Shown here: positions 54,526 through 63,167 of the stretch, piece by piece
Numbering within the stretch: position 1 is the first letter of the stretch
Layout of the letters: the number at the start of each line of letters is the position of its first letter
Assembly: GCA_002840125.1 (NCBI GenBank)
Contig: PGZF01000003.1
Coordinates: forward strand, 62,001 to 126,000
Length of the DNA: 64,000 nucleotides
Reading direction: 5' to 3'
Source of the DNA: Gammaproteobacteria bacterium HGW-Gammaproteobacteria-15
Lineage (GTDB): Bacteria > Pseudomonadota > Gammaproteobacteria > Enterobacterales > Alteromonadaceae
Notes under the pieces: model-generated
What the model was told of the DNA's origin: nothing
What the model saw: the letters and a program-made list of their open reading frames with translations, nothing else
Databases searched by the model: none
Translations under genes and position numbers: made by a program

Positions 54526-54548
54526 CAATATGCATTTTTTGCATATTG
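54526..54548 (+). promoter_or_regulatory. perfect palindrome upstream of the methylase-like cassette
   Basis: CAATATGCA and TGCATATTG are 9-base arms around TTTTT. The palindrome lies 10 bases before the small ORF that opens the plus-strand cassette. It could be an operator for a regulator or a terminator hairpin of the upstream flavoprotein gene. The distance from that gene's stop (about 58 bases) fits either. Confidence 0.5.
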
Positions 54549-54558
54549 TTGGTTTCGG

Positions 54559-54723
54559 ATGAACTCTTACCGTGAAACGCATCACGAATATGTATTGGAA
54601 ATCCTCGCAGGTCGTGGACATATGGCGCGACTGCCTCAAGTAAATGTGGCTGTTCTTCTAATCGCTTTCACTCAAGAATTAGTAAAATTTAAGATCTATC
54701 ACTTGCAGCTATCAATAATGTAA
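54559..54723 (+). CDS. small ORF at the head of the methylase-like cassette
   Basis: A 54-codon reading frame (M-N-S-Y-R-E-T-H-H-E-Y start) between the palindrome and the S-like gene. It ends 26 bases before the latter. A hydrophobic stretch V-N-V-A-V-L-L-I-A-F lies mid-protein. No clear ribosome binding site and no recognised family. It could be a short regulator, a leader peptide or a chance frame. Confidence 0.3.
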   Translation: MNSYRETHHEYVLEILAGRGHMARLPQVNVAVLLIAFTQELVKFKIYHLQLSIM

Positions 54724-54749
54724 GAGAGAGTACACCCGAATGTTTTTAG

Positions 54750-55340
54750 ATGACGATTTATCCAATGAGACTTACTGCACTGTGTGAAATTTATTCTGGC
54801 GTATCTTTCCCTAAGAAGCCTATTGCCGAAGATGAAGGTAACTTTTTTGTAATGGAAAGCTCCGCGGTTGACACGCTAGGAAAAATTAACCCATCAGCTC
54901 TTAAGTTGGTGTCAAATCAGCAATATAAAATGAGCGCCAATTATCTGCTTGATAAAGATGTGCTTCTCAGGGCAAAAGGCTCAACGCATTCCGCAATTCT
55001 ATTCAAAGATAGATTTGATTTACCGGTTGTTCCAAGCTCTTATTTCCTAATTCTCCGCTTAAAGGAGAAGAGGATGTGTTCCTCTGCGTTTCTTACTTGT
55101 TTGTTAAATCATTCACTGTATCAAAAACGTCTGAGTGAACTTGCAGGAGGCGCTACGATACAGCATTTGACAAAAAAGAGGCTGTCTTCTTTAGAACTGA
55201 TAATTCCGGTGCCGGAAGTACAAAGCCTGATAGTACGGCTAAATGAGGAACAAAAAAATGAGGAGTTGCTGGAGCGAAAATTAGTCTCACTTCGTCAAGA
55301 GCTGTATGAAGTAACAACTGCAAAACTCTTGGAGATATGA
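54750..55340 (+). CDS. HsdS-like single-TRD specificity protein
   Basis: A 196-residue protein resembling one half of a type I specificity subunit. One target-recognition domain spans about 1-155, with the S-G-V-S-F-P-K-K-P beginning and a G-G-A-T-I-Q-H-L-T-K-K-R-L-S-S-L core. A single conserved helix follows (P-V-P-E-V-Q-S-L-I-V-R-L-N-E-E). Full HsdS proteins have two such units, so this one would need to dimerise. It forms an operon with the methylase-like gene two codons downstream. AT-rich like the rest of the cassette. Confidence 0.8.
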   Translation: MTIYPMRLTALCEIYSGVSFPKKPIAEDEGNFFVMESSAVDTLGKINPSALKLVSNQQYKMSANYLLDKDVLLRAKGSTHSAILFKDRFDLPVVPSSYFLILRLKEKRMCSSAFLTCLLNHSLYQKRLSELAGGATIQHLTKKRLSSLELIIPVPEVQSLIVRLNEEQKNEELLERKLVSLRQELYEVTTAKLLEI

Positions 55341-55341
55341 A

Positions 55342-56631
55342 GTGATGAGTCCTGAACATTTTTTTCATAACATTATATTGCGCATACAAAAATTACGAAA
55401 CGGACAGTTTGTGAGCACGGAGATGGAGTATGTGGCTCTACTGGCAGTATATGTTGTTTTGAAAATGGAGCTGTTGACCAGAAGCTCCCATTCACTGGCG
55501 AAGCTAAAAGATCAGCCGAGCGTAATTACGGAAGTAAAAGACTTGGTTGATGTATTAGGATACGCAGACTCAACATTAACTATAGCTTTAGAGTTGATAG
55601 AGTCTGAGCCGGAAATACTTGCTGAGGTATTTTGGTTCTTCAGGAAAATTGAGTGCAATTCTCCGGCTACATTTTTCCAGGAATGCGCAGACTATGTAAT
55701 ATCGCAATCGTTAAAAAGAAGTTACTTTCCGCCTTCCAAGGAAGTTTCTTGGATGATGAATAATCTAAATCCTGAATCATCTTCCAGAGCGATTCTTGGG
55801 ATAAATTTCCATCTGACAGATTTTACGGCATCCGAAATCAAGTCGGGTTCATTGCGGCAAGATGTCGCAATGTATAGCATGTGCTTTGAGCCGCTTCTCC
55901 ACTTTGTAAATGAGTTAAAATCCCGTTTAGTTTCTGAAGGTCAAGTTAACAACTTTCTCGTATTTCCACATGATACCCAATTTGGAAAAATGCCGGTATT
56001 TGACTTGGTTATAGCCAATCCGCCTTTCGGAGCAAATTTCTCTGGCAACTCCAAGGCAAGTAATGGGTCGGGGGAGGCTCAGTTTCTTCGTAAAGCGATT
56101 GATGCTACTGCAAAGAAAGGAAAAGTCGTATTTATTGTTCCCAACGGCTTCTTGTTTAAAGGCGGTACAAGTGTCGCTGAGTATCAGCTTAGAAAAGAAC
56201 TGACAGATTGTCGGGCGATTAAGTCCATTATCGAATTACCTGACTCGGTATTTATGCCTAATGCCAAAATAAGAACAGCGATTTTAAATATCGACTACTC
56301 GAATCCAAATGATTTTATTTCCATGACTCGTTTTAGTAAAAAGCAGCTTGGTAGCTTAAAGGATATAAATGCGACTGAAATCCATAGGCTTGTATGCGGT
56401 GAGGAGGTTGAATTTGGCGCGGAAAAACTGCCCACGGTTTGTAGAGTTCCTTACTCGTCAGTTATCGAAAATGGCTATGATTGGCAAATACAAACCTACA
56501 ATGACTCTAATCCTGATAGTTTTAGAGCCATTCATGAGATTCGGAAAGAGGTAATAGACGTAGAGAATCAGCTTGCGGAAGTCAGGCACAATATAGATGA
56601 TATTCTGCATAACATCAGGAGTTTCCTATGA
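55342..56631 (+). CDS. HsdM-like methylase with degenerate SAM-binding motif I
   Basis: A 429-residue N6-adenine methylase-like protein. The catalytic N-P-P-F is intact (226-229 in V-I-A-N-P-P-F-G-A-N-F), with the S-Y-F-P-P block at 127-131 in place of Y-F-T-P. Where motif I (D-P-x-x-G-x-G-G-F) should follow, residues 150-162 read A-I-L-G-I-N-F-H-L-T-D-F, without the acidic residue and glycines that hold SAM. A C-terminal coiled coil could bind the S-like partner. It may bind DNA without methylating it. Start is GTG 55342 or ATG 55345 with GGAG upstream. Stop overlaps the next gene (ATGA). Confidence 0.8.
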   Translation: MMSPEHFFHNIILRIQKLRNGQFVSTEMEYVALLAVYVVLKMELLTRSSHSLAKLKDQPSVITEVKDLVDVLGYADSTLTIALELIESEPEILAEVFWFFRKIECNSPATFFQECADYVISQSLKRSYFPPSKEVSWMMNNLNPESSSRAILGINFHLTDFTASEIKSGSLRQDVAMYSMCFEPLLHFVNELKSRLVSEGQVNNFLVFPHDTQFGKMPVFDLVIANPPFGANFSGNSKASNGSGEAQFLRKAIDATAKKGKVVFIVPNGFLFKGGTSVAEYQLRKELTDCRAIKSIIELPDSVFMPNAKIRTAILNIDYSNPNDFISMTRFSKKQLGSLKDINATEIHRLVCGEEVEFGAEKLPTVCRVPYSSVIENGYDWQIQTYNDSNPDSFRAIHEIRKEVIDVENQLAEVRHNIDDILHNIRSFL

Positions 56632-56789
56632 GAGAGGTCTTTATGTTGCTCAAGAAAAGCCGTCTCATAGGAATATCTATTGCGATCTGTTTAGTCATTC
56701 TGTCTTTCGGTGTTGCCTGGGCGGTGGCTAGTGCGACAAACCTGGTAATAGAAAGCGCAAGCTTAAAGGTTGAAATATCCAAAAACTGA
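56628..56789 (+). CDS. 53-residue single-helix membrane protein
   Basis: A short gene beginning in the ATGA overlap of the methylase-like stop. It has a basic N-terminus (L-K-K-S-R) and one 22-residue hydrophobic helix (I-G-I-S-I-A-I-C-L-V-I-L). A 15-residue tail follows. The overlap suggests true coupling to the cassette. Single-helix proteins of this size serve as membrane effectors or anchors in several anti-phage systems, so this may be the effector here (inference). An internal ATG at 56643 is an alternative start. Confidence 0.6.
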   Translation: MREVFMLLKKSRLIGISIAICLVILSFGVAWAVASATNLVIESASLKVEISKN

Positions 56790-56803
56790 TAATTGTTGTA
56801 GGC

Positions 56804-58339
56804 TTATCTGCTGCTTGAAGGCAACGCTGCAGCAACATCCCTGAATGCAGCCAAAGCGGCTTCTAAATGCTCGATAATCTGCTGTTGCAGTACATCTGGT
56901 GGTGGTAGGTTGTCCAGATCGTCTAGGCTATTGTCTTTCAACCAAAATACGTCCAGGCTCGCTTTATCACGGTTGATTAGCTCATCGTAGCTATAGTATT
57001 TAAAGCGTTCATTTTCTTCACGCTTGTGGCGGTTTTCTGGGTTATAACACTGGATAAAATCTTTTAAATCACTCAGCACCATAGGGCGCTGTTTCAGCGT
57101 AAAGTGCTTATTGGTTCGAAGATCATAAAACCAGATACCCTTGGTGTGCACTTTGTCGTTCTGAGCGGCGTTATCAAAAAACACCACATTGGCTTTTACG
57201 CCATTGGCGTAAAAAATGCCGGTGGGTAAACGTAAAATGGTATGTACATCGCAGCTGCTCAACCATTGACGGCGGATACGCTCACCTGCGCCACCTTCAA
57301 ATAACACATTATCCGGCAGCACTACTGCGGCTTTACCGGTGTCTTTTAAACTGGCAACTATATGCTGCAAAAAATTCAGCTGTTTGTTGGTAGTAGTGGC
57401 CCAAAAATCTGGCCGCTCATAGGTTAGCGACTCTTTATCTTCACTGCCTTGAGTATTACTAATGGTCATGCTGCTTTTTTTACCAAAGGGTGGGTTGGCC
57501 AGCACATAGTCTACTTTTTCTTTGGGTTGGCTTAGCAGCGCATCGGCCCGTTCTACTTCAGGTTTGCCATCAATACTGCCTATGCCGTGTAAAAACAGAT
57601 TCATTAAACACATGCGGCGGGTCGAGGGAACAATTTCGTTACCACGAAAGGTATTGTCACGCAGAAATTCAACCTGAGCTTTGCTTAGTTTAGATTTTGC
57701 TACTTTACCGGCTTCGTGTTTGGCAGGGTTCCAATGGCTCATACCTTTTTTCAGCCATTGCTCATCTGCATAAGTTATCCAGTCACTTGCGCTTAAAAAG
57801 AAACCGCCAGTACCACATGCCGGGTCCAGTATAGTTTTTTTCGGCTCCGGGCGAATGCACGCCAGTATCGCATCAATCAACGGGCGCGGGGTAAAGTACT
57901 GGCCTGCGCCGCTTTTGGTGTCTTCAGCGTTCTTTTGCAGTAAGCCTTCATATAATTCGCCCTTTGCATCCGCATCCAGGTTGATCCATTTTTCTTCGCC
58001 AATCATTTTGACAATACGGGCCAGCTTGGCAGGGTCGGGTATCTTGTTTTCAGCGTTGTAAAAAATCGCACCCAGCATGCCAGTGGCATTGCCCAACGCT
58101 TTCAGCACTTTACGGTAATGGTCTTCTAATTTTTTACCCGTCAGCCCTTGTAACGACTGCCAACTATAGGCTGCCGGTACTTTGGTATCGCGTGAATGAG
58201 GCGGCAGAGAATACTCGTCGGCCATTTTTAAAAACAACAGATAGGTAAGCTGTTCCAGGTAATCGCCATAACCCACGCCGTCATCACGCAAGGTATGACA
58301 GTAATTCCAAACTTTTTGTACTAACGCGGGGGCGTTCAT
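56804..58339 (-). CDS. hsdM: type I DNA methyltransferase subunit M
   Basis: A 511-residue N6-adenine methylase, complete. It has the helical N-terminal domain, Q-Y-F-T-P-R (147-152), SAM motif D-P-A-C-G-T-G-G-F (172-180) and catalytic N-P-P-F (282-285). The C-terminal region that contacts HsdS is present. It lies at the downstream end of the leftward operon, 255 bases after the HNH gene, with its own possible promoter. No hsdR gene accompanies it in this window. Confidence 0.94.
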   Translation of the reverse strand: MNAPALVQKVWNYCHTLRDDGVGYGDYLEQLTYLLFLKMADEYSLPPHSRDTKVPAAYSWQSLQGLTGKKLEDHYRKVLKALGNATGMLGAIFYNAENKIPDPAKLARIVKMIGEEKWINLDADAKGELYEGLLQKNAEDTKSGAGQYFTPRPLIDAILACIRPEPKKTILDPACGTGGFFLSASDWITYADEQWLKKGMSHWNPAKHEAGKVAKSKLSKAQVEFLRDNTFRGNEIVPSTRRMCLMNLFLHGIGSIDGKPEVERADALLSQPKEKVDYVLANPPFGKKSSMTISNTQGSEDKESLTYERPDFWATTTNKQLNFLQHIVASLKDTGKAAVVLPDNVLFEGGAGERIRRQWLSSCDVHTILRLPTGIFYANGVKANVVFFDNAAQNDKVHTKGIWFYDLRTNKHFTLKQRPMVLSDLKDFIQCYNPENRHKREENERFKYYSYDELINRDKASLDVFWLKDNSLDDLDNLPPPDVLQQQIIEHLEAALAAFRDVAAALPSSSR

Positions 58340-58518
58340 GGGGTATCGTCCAATCCTGGGGGATTACTGCTTTATAATGGGTGCTGATTATACCTGTCTT
58401 GTGCGCTCTGAATAGTCTGCTGCATGCATTGACGCTGATTTACCCGATAAGTAAACAAACCAGAAGGTTTTATAGCTACTGATATTCGTGCTTAACAGGA
58501 AGTGGCTTTAATTCAATT

Positions 58519-58548
58519 TTGACACAGCGAGTGCTAAATCTGTTTATA
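58519..58548 (+). promoter_or_regulatory. sigma-70-like promoter antisense to the HNH gene
   Basis: TTGACA (58519-58524) and TTTATA (58543-58548) at 18-base spacing face right, in the gap between hsdM and the HNH gene. Transcription would run antisense into the HNH gene's 3' end. No ORF follows on that strand, so an RNA regulator is possible. It may also be a chance match. Confidence 0.3.
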
Positions 58549-58594
58549 GAGATGTATCGCATAAACACTGCTCAGTGCTCGGCTACGACCATTA

Positions 58595-59377
58595 CTATGC
58601 ACACTCTAGCAAAACTTCTATCCAATCCCTATCTTGATAACCTTTCACCATTTTTTTAGCAAACACAGAGAAGGGAGCATCGGCAGAAATTGCTTTTGCA
58701 ATACTGCTAACATAGCCTTTAAACGCCTTTTCAGTTCTCGGATCTCCCTGATCATTGGAGTTATAGATTGCTTCCGCGCTCTCTACCCACTCCCGGATAT
58801 CTAGAGCTAATAAACGCCTAGCTTCCACTAAATCCGGATGATTTAAATGATAATACCTTATGGAATCTACAGCTCGACGATTACGATTTGTTTGGTTGGG
58901 GTACTTTGCTCTGGGCAATCCATCTTCAGTAAAATCAAGTAGTCCAACATCGGAGGCTTCACAAGGGTCAATTAATAGATAATCTTCAGTGTTTCGTTGA
59001 GCCCTGTCGCTAGCTCTGCTTCCGGATAAAAGAGGAAAATGATTACCTTTACCTCCGCTTTCACCAGTTTCAGGGTTATTCCTTATACTGTTGCAAAAAG
59101 TACAGGCAAAGCGGAAATTCTCATAATCTAGAGCAAACCAAGGGTATAAACTTTTGGGACGAAAATGATCCACTGAATTATCGGATCTATCTTCTCTTGA
59201 TTCGCAATACCAACACTTATCGGCGGAAAGCTCTTTAAGCAGAGGTTTCAATTCAGACCAAATGCCGGACGCAGTTTTTGCTTCAATTACCTGATTATCA
59301 ATGTCTGATTGCTTGTTCTGCGCACGGGTTCTCCAATCTGGGGAAGGATTTAGTTTGCGTAGATCAATTCTTCTCAT
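58595..59377 (-). CDS. PtuB-like HNH endonuclease (TIGR02646 type)
   Basis: A 260-residue HNH nuclease. The zinc-like C-W-Y-C (C55, C58), the catalytic D-H-F-R-P (D70-H71), and the second pair in C-T-F-C-N (C92, C95-N96) form the HNH core. The N-terminus R-R-I-D-L-R-K-L matches the TIGR02646 nucleases found in Septu and retron loci. It overlaps the ATPase gene by 14 bases, which is the usual PtuA-PtuB coupling. It would cut nucleic acid when activated by the ATPase. Confidence 0.88.
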   Translation of the reverse strand: MRRIDLRKLNPSPDWRTRAQNKQSDIDNQVIEAKTASGIWSELKPLLKELSADKCWYCESREDRSDNSVDHFRPKSLYPWFALDYENFRFACTFCNSIRNNPETGESGGKGNHFPLLSGSRASDRAQRNTEDYLLIDPCEASDVGLLDFTEDGLPRAKYPNQTNRNRRAVDSIRYYHLNHPDLVEARRLLALDIREWVESAEAIYNSNDQGDPRTEKAFKGYVSSIAKAISADAPFSVFAKKMVKGYQDRDWIEVLLECA

Positions 59378-61127
59378 CTTCCACTCCGCTTTTTTGCTTA
59401 AGTTTTGCTAAAACTTCCTGGATTAGCTTTTTACTCGCTTCTCGTTTTTCGTCTGATGGTAATTGATCAATTTTTTTCTTGTCTCCAGCGCGAGAGTCAA
59501 ATTCATAGCGCGCACGCAAATATTCCTCGAATACCCTATCACGGTTAGAAAACCTAAAACCAAGTTTGTCTAACTCTGAATTGATAGCTTGAAGTTTGTC
59601 TTTTTCCACAGCAGATAGCGCTTCATCCGTCGCAGTAATCTGTCTTTTTCGTTCTAATAAGTCTTCTGTATAACTATCGACCGAAGTTGCCAAACCAAAC
59701 ATATCGCTGGTTATAATACCGGCATAACCCATACCTCTTGGATCAAAATGAGGCTTGTGAGATTCAATAGATCGTGTTTCTTCATTCCGACTAAGAATCT
59801 GTACTTGATCGCGATTAAGCTCAGCGATCGCGATGGGATTGTGGGTGGTCAGCACGATATGGCTATTATTCTCACCTTTGGTACCTGAAGTGACAAATTT
59901 ATTCAGGTAATCGATGTAATCGACACTCCACTTAGGGTTTAAATGGGTATCTGGTTCATCCAGCAAAAACAGACTTTCTTCTTCTGCGGTAAAACGCAGC
60001 AAACCCAATACAGTGAGCAGTTGCTGCTCACCTTCACTAAGTTCACGAAATGTCACGCTGCCATCATTTTTCTTCAGCTTTACCCGAATGCGTACTTCAC
60101 TTATTAGCTCTGAAACATAGGTGCTTTCTAAGTCACGGAAAAACTCTCTGGGTTCTTGTGTTCCTACCAGTTCAGACAATTTGTTTACGTCTTTGATAAA
60201 CATATAAAGGTATTCACGCTTTGTTTTATTCCACAGCGTTGCTTCGTCTTCCCGTTTTATCCGGATCGGTGCGGTAGCCACTTTATGTACACGGTCCAGA
60301 AAATCACGCACTACACCTTCAGCACCCCAAAACATATCCGGGTTACCTTGGCAGGCGCCATAAATTCCTTTTGGTTTTTTACTTTTATTAAAATTCCAAG
60401 ATGGTTCATTCAGTTCTAATAACACAGAATCAATGCTTTCAGCATTCTCGTCAGTTTGTAACCCTAAATGGGTATCAAGAAACTCACGGACTAAATCATC
60501 TTGGCGTAATACAAATGCCAATAATACAAACTGGCTATGCACCGGCAATGCGTAAAATAGACGTCTTAACCCCGGATCTTCTGATTTTGCATTGCGTAGT
60601 TTCTTATCATATTGCTGCAGGTAAGGCCGAAAGACTGATTGCATCCTGTCACTGTGACCTGAGTAGTATCCAAACACGTAATTAGGTAAAAATTCGTCCT
60701 GTTGCTTTTTAAAAGCGTTAAATTTTATCGGCGTTAAGTCGGTGTTGTTTTTTGCTGCGGTGAATAAACCAGGTTGCCCGGATAAACTTTTCTGTTGATT
60801 GTTTTTTTTCCGGTAGCTAATTTGATAAGCATCTTTCTGCCGGTCAGGATCTGCATTAATTTCAATATCTTTACTATGACACTGGTAGCGTAGAGTATAG
60901 GCAAAAGAAGGCTTATCTTTTTCACCATCATCGTTCTTGCCCAGAATAAAGTCACGGAACAAAAGAGCTAAAGCTTCGAGTACATTAGATTTCCCTGTGC
61001 CATTCCAGCCAATTACCAGTGTAATCCATTCTTGCTCTTCAAAGTCTATGGTAACGTTTTTCAGGTTTTTAAACCGTTGCCGCTCACCTTCGCGCTCTGA
61101 ACCTATAGTAAATGAAGCTAAACGCAT
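59364..61127 (-). CDS. PtuA-like AAA/ABC-type ATPase
   Basis: A 587-residue ATPase of the OLD/ABC-like type used by Septu. Walker A is G-W-N-G-T-G-K-S (40-47). The signature is L-S-E-G-E-Q-Q (363-369). Walker B with catalytic Glu391 lies in L-F-L-L-D-E-P-D-T-H. The H-loop is T-T-H-N (427-430). A 300-residue insertion between the ATP motifs is usual for these proteins. It lies 9 bases downstream of hsdS and overlaps the HNH gene, so hsdS, ATPase and HNH are one transcript. Likely senses invading DNA and drives the HNH nuclease. Confidence 0.88.
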   Translation of the reverse strand: MRLASFTIGSEREGERQRFKNLKNVTIDFEEQEWITLVIGWNGTGKSNVLEALALLFRDFILGKNDDGEKDKPSFAYTLRYQCHSKDIEINADPDRQKDAYQISYRKKNNQQKSLSGQPGLFTAAKNNTDLTPIKFNAFKKQQDEFLPNYVFGYYSGHSDRMQSVFRPYLQQYDKKLRNAKSEDPGLRRLFYALPVHSQFVLLAFVLRQDDLVREFLDTHLGLQTDENAESIDSVLLELNEPSWNFNKSKKPKGIYGACQGNPDMFWGAEGVVRDFLDRVHKVATAPIRIKREDEATLWNKTKREYLYMFIKDVNKLSELVGTQEPREFFRDLESTYVSELISEVRIRVKLKKNDGSVTFRELSEGEQQLLTVLGLLRFTAEEESLFLLDEPDTHLNPKWSVDYIDYLNKFVTSGTKGENNSHIVLTTHNPIAIAELNRDQVQILSRNEETRSIESHKPHFDPRGMGYAGIITSDMFGLATSVDSYTEDLLERKRQITATDEALSAVEKDKLQAINSELDKLGFRFSNRDRVFEEYLRARYEFDSRAGDKKKIDQLPSDEKREASKKLIQEVLAKLKQKSGVEDEKN

Positions 61128-61136
61128 AAATCTTCC

Positions 61137-62915
61137 TTAATTTGCTTTATTACCGAGTTTTAACTGATCATATCCATTGACACGCTTAAGCTGAACTTCA
61201 CCATTTTGCTCCAAGCGTTTTAACTCATTATAAATAGCTTCAATGCGGTCTGTAGCTGTGCCATCTACTATGCCACACTGTTTAAAGGCATCCTGAGCAT
61301 CGATCCAATCGCCACTGGCGGCTAAAGCTTCTTTTAAAGTCGTCATATCATTCCCTTTCGCTCTAGCAATACGAGGCATTTTTTTGGGTTTGGGTAGTTT
61401 TGCCTGTGCTTCACGTTTAGCACTAATTTTCTTTAGCAGTACTGATGCAGGTTCATCATTCGGGTCTTGTGGCACCAACTGGCCTGAAAGTGCTAATTTA
61501 AGTACATTTTTTCTCTGAACTTCGGACTGTTTAATCCCTAATAGTAAGGACTCTAATTGTCTATCAACAGATTCAAATTCAAATGAAGCTTGTTGAATAA
61601 TGTGTGCTTGCTCTTTTATAGAGGGCAAAGGTACAAAAAGTTTAGAAAACTTAGATAGGCTAATGTTATTCTGGCCAGCGCTGGAGGATGCCTGCCCCTC
61701 AATCCAATTACGAGCAACTTCTGACGAAAAATACAGATCCATCCACTTAGGCAATGTTTTTGGTAAAGTTGGCCTTAAGCGTAAAAGGTATGATGCAAAA
61801 TAATATCCTTGGGGGATGCTATTGATTAAAGCGGTTTGTCCCATAAGGGATAAACTTCCATTTGTGCGAACGACTAAGATATCTCCGGGCTGTAAATACT
61901 TAAAATCTTGGATGTCTAAACTTTCAACAGACTCTTTAATATCTTCTAAGTTAATGCTTTTATTGATAATATTCGGAATTCGTAATACGGGGGTATTACC
62001 AGTTCCGTAGTTGCATTTTACTGAGCTACCGTAGCTGGATTCATAAACAAGTTGGTCTACACTCGACCAAACCCATCCATCTGGTAACTTAGGCAAATCT
62101 CTAGTATCTGGCTGCTCGGGCTCGCTGTATTTAGCTTGCCAGCCTTTGGACGGTGTTTGGCCCTTAGCTTGAAACTCAGCAAGTTTTTGCTGTTCCCACT
62201 GTGTACGGCGCTGTTTAAGAATGCGAGCTAACAGCTCTTCACCAGTTTCAGTAACCTTACCTGCATTCTCTTTGCGCCACTGCGCGGTAAGTGCACCGTC
62301 TACGGCATCTTTTAATAGTGACAGCCGATATTGGCCTAGCTTAACTTGGGCTGCTTTTAGCTCGGCAACGCCGGCATCAAGCTCAGAGAAAACTTGATCT
62401 AGCTTTTCTGAGATACGATTTTGTTCTTCGTATGGCGGCAAAGGCAGTGGAATGCTTTGAATTGTTTTTGAGGATAAATGTTTTACTGTTTGTGCAGACG
62501 TGTGTTCGTTGATCGCCTTCAAATAGCCGGGTAGAACGTAGGCAAGGAATTTTCTATTATAAAAGTGTTCCATTGCAGATAGTTTACATACTCGCTGATT
62601 TAACAAAGCTATTCCACTTTGCCAGAAAGCTGAGTTGAAATCCCCATCCATACCAACTAATAAGTCGCCGTTATTGACTAAATACGTATCGTTGTAAGGT
62701 CCCTCATAAGTTGTGTCAGTCTTTCCTGAAACTATGTCCCTTATTCTAATTAATGGTAAGCCATGCCCAGTGTTAAATCCACTTGAAGGAAATGCATAAC
62801 CATTCAAAACGTCAACAACATCTTCGAGCGTCACCCGCTGCCAAGATGCATGCATATGTAGCAAACCAGTAGTATCTTCTGAAATCAGTTCATTTATGTT
62901 TTTGGAAAAAGCCAT
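61137..62915 (-). CDS. hsdS: type I restriction-modification specificity subunit S
   Basis: A 592-residue HsdS with two target-recognition domains (about 25-175 and 280-450). Each is followed by a conserved helix (P-P-Y-E-E-Q-N-R-I and S-I-K-E-Q-A-H-I-I). A C-terminal extension of about 60 residues looks like a winged helix (G-D-W-I-D-A-Q-D-A-F-K-Q). It sets the sequence read by the methylase and is first in the leftward operon. The absence of hsdR next to it is notable. The 252 bases upstream of its start hold no gene. Confidence 0.92.
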   Translation of the reverse strand: MAFSKNINELISEDTTGLLHMHASWQRVTLEDVVDVLNGYAFPSSGFNTGHGLPLIRIRDIVSGKTDTTYEGPYNDTYLVNNGDLLVGMDGDFNSAFWQSGIALLNQRVCKLSAMEHFYNRKFLAYVLPGYLKAINEHTSAQTVKHLSSKTIQSIPLPLPPYEEQNRISEKLDQVFSELDAGVAELKAAQVKLGQYRLSLLKDAVDGALTAQWRKENAGKVTETGEELLARILKQRRTQWEQQKLAEFQAKGQTPSKGWQAKYSEPEQPDTRDLPKLPDGWVWSSVDQLVYESSYGSSVKCNYGTGNTPVLRIPNIINKSINLEDIKESVESLDIQDFKYLQPGDILVVRTNGSLSLMGQTALINSIPQGYYFASYLLRLRPTLPKTLPKWMDLYFSSEVARNWIEGQASSSAGQNNISLSKFSKLFVPLPSIKEQAHIIQQASFEFESVDRQLESLLLGIKQSEVQRKNVLKLALSGQLVPQDPNDEPASVLLKKISAKREAQAKLPKPKKMPRIARAKGNDMTTLKEALAASGDWIDAQDAFKQCGIVDGTATDRIEAIYNELKRLEQNGEVQLKRVNGYDQLKLGNKAN

Positions 62916-63167
62916 TTGTGTAATTAATTCCTGATTAGTATCAGCCAGATGGCTGTCGAATTCGTCCTTTCCAGCATTAAATCTATGGAACCAGAGCAGT
63001 CACCCAAAGTGGAATTATTTTATAAATCATGCTGTTTCCGAACCAGCTAATTGGCACAGAATATGAGAAAATGCAGCAAAGCTCAATTCTGATAACCTTA
63101 CTGGCTATAATTCTCAGCGCAATATCAGAAAAGCGTTAGAACAGGCTGGCTAAAATGACGAAAAACC

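Noticed and set aside
58340..61127. Retron with PtuAB-like effectors
   Set aside because: No reverse transcriptase gene and no msr/msd-like structured repeat seen near the ATPase-HNH pair.
56804..62915. Complete type I restriction-modification system
   Set aside because: No hsdR-like gene (motor and nuclease subunit) can be found on either strand between 54.5 and 63 kb.
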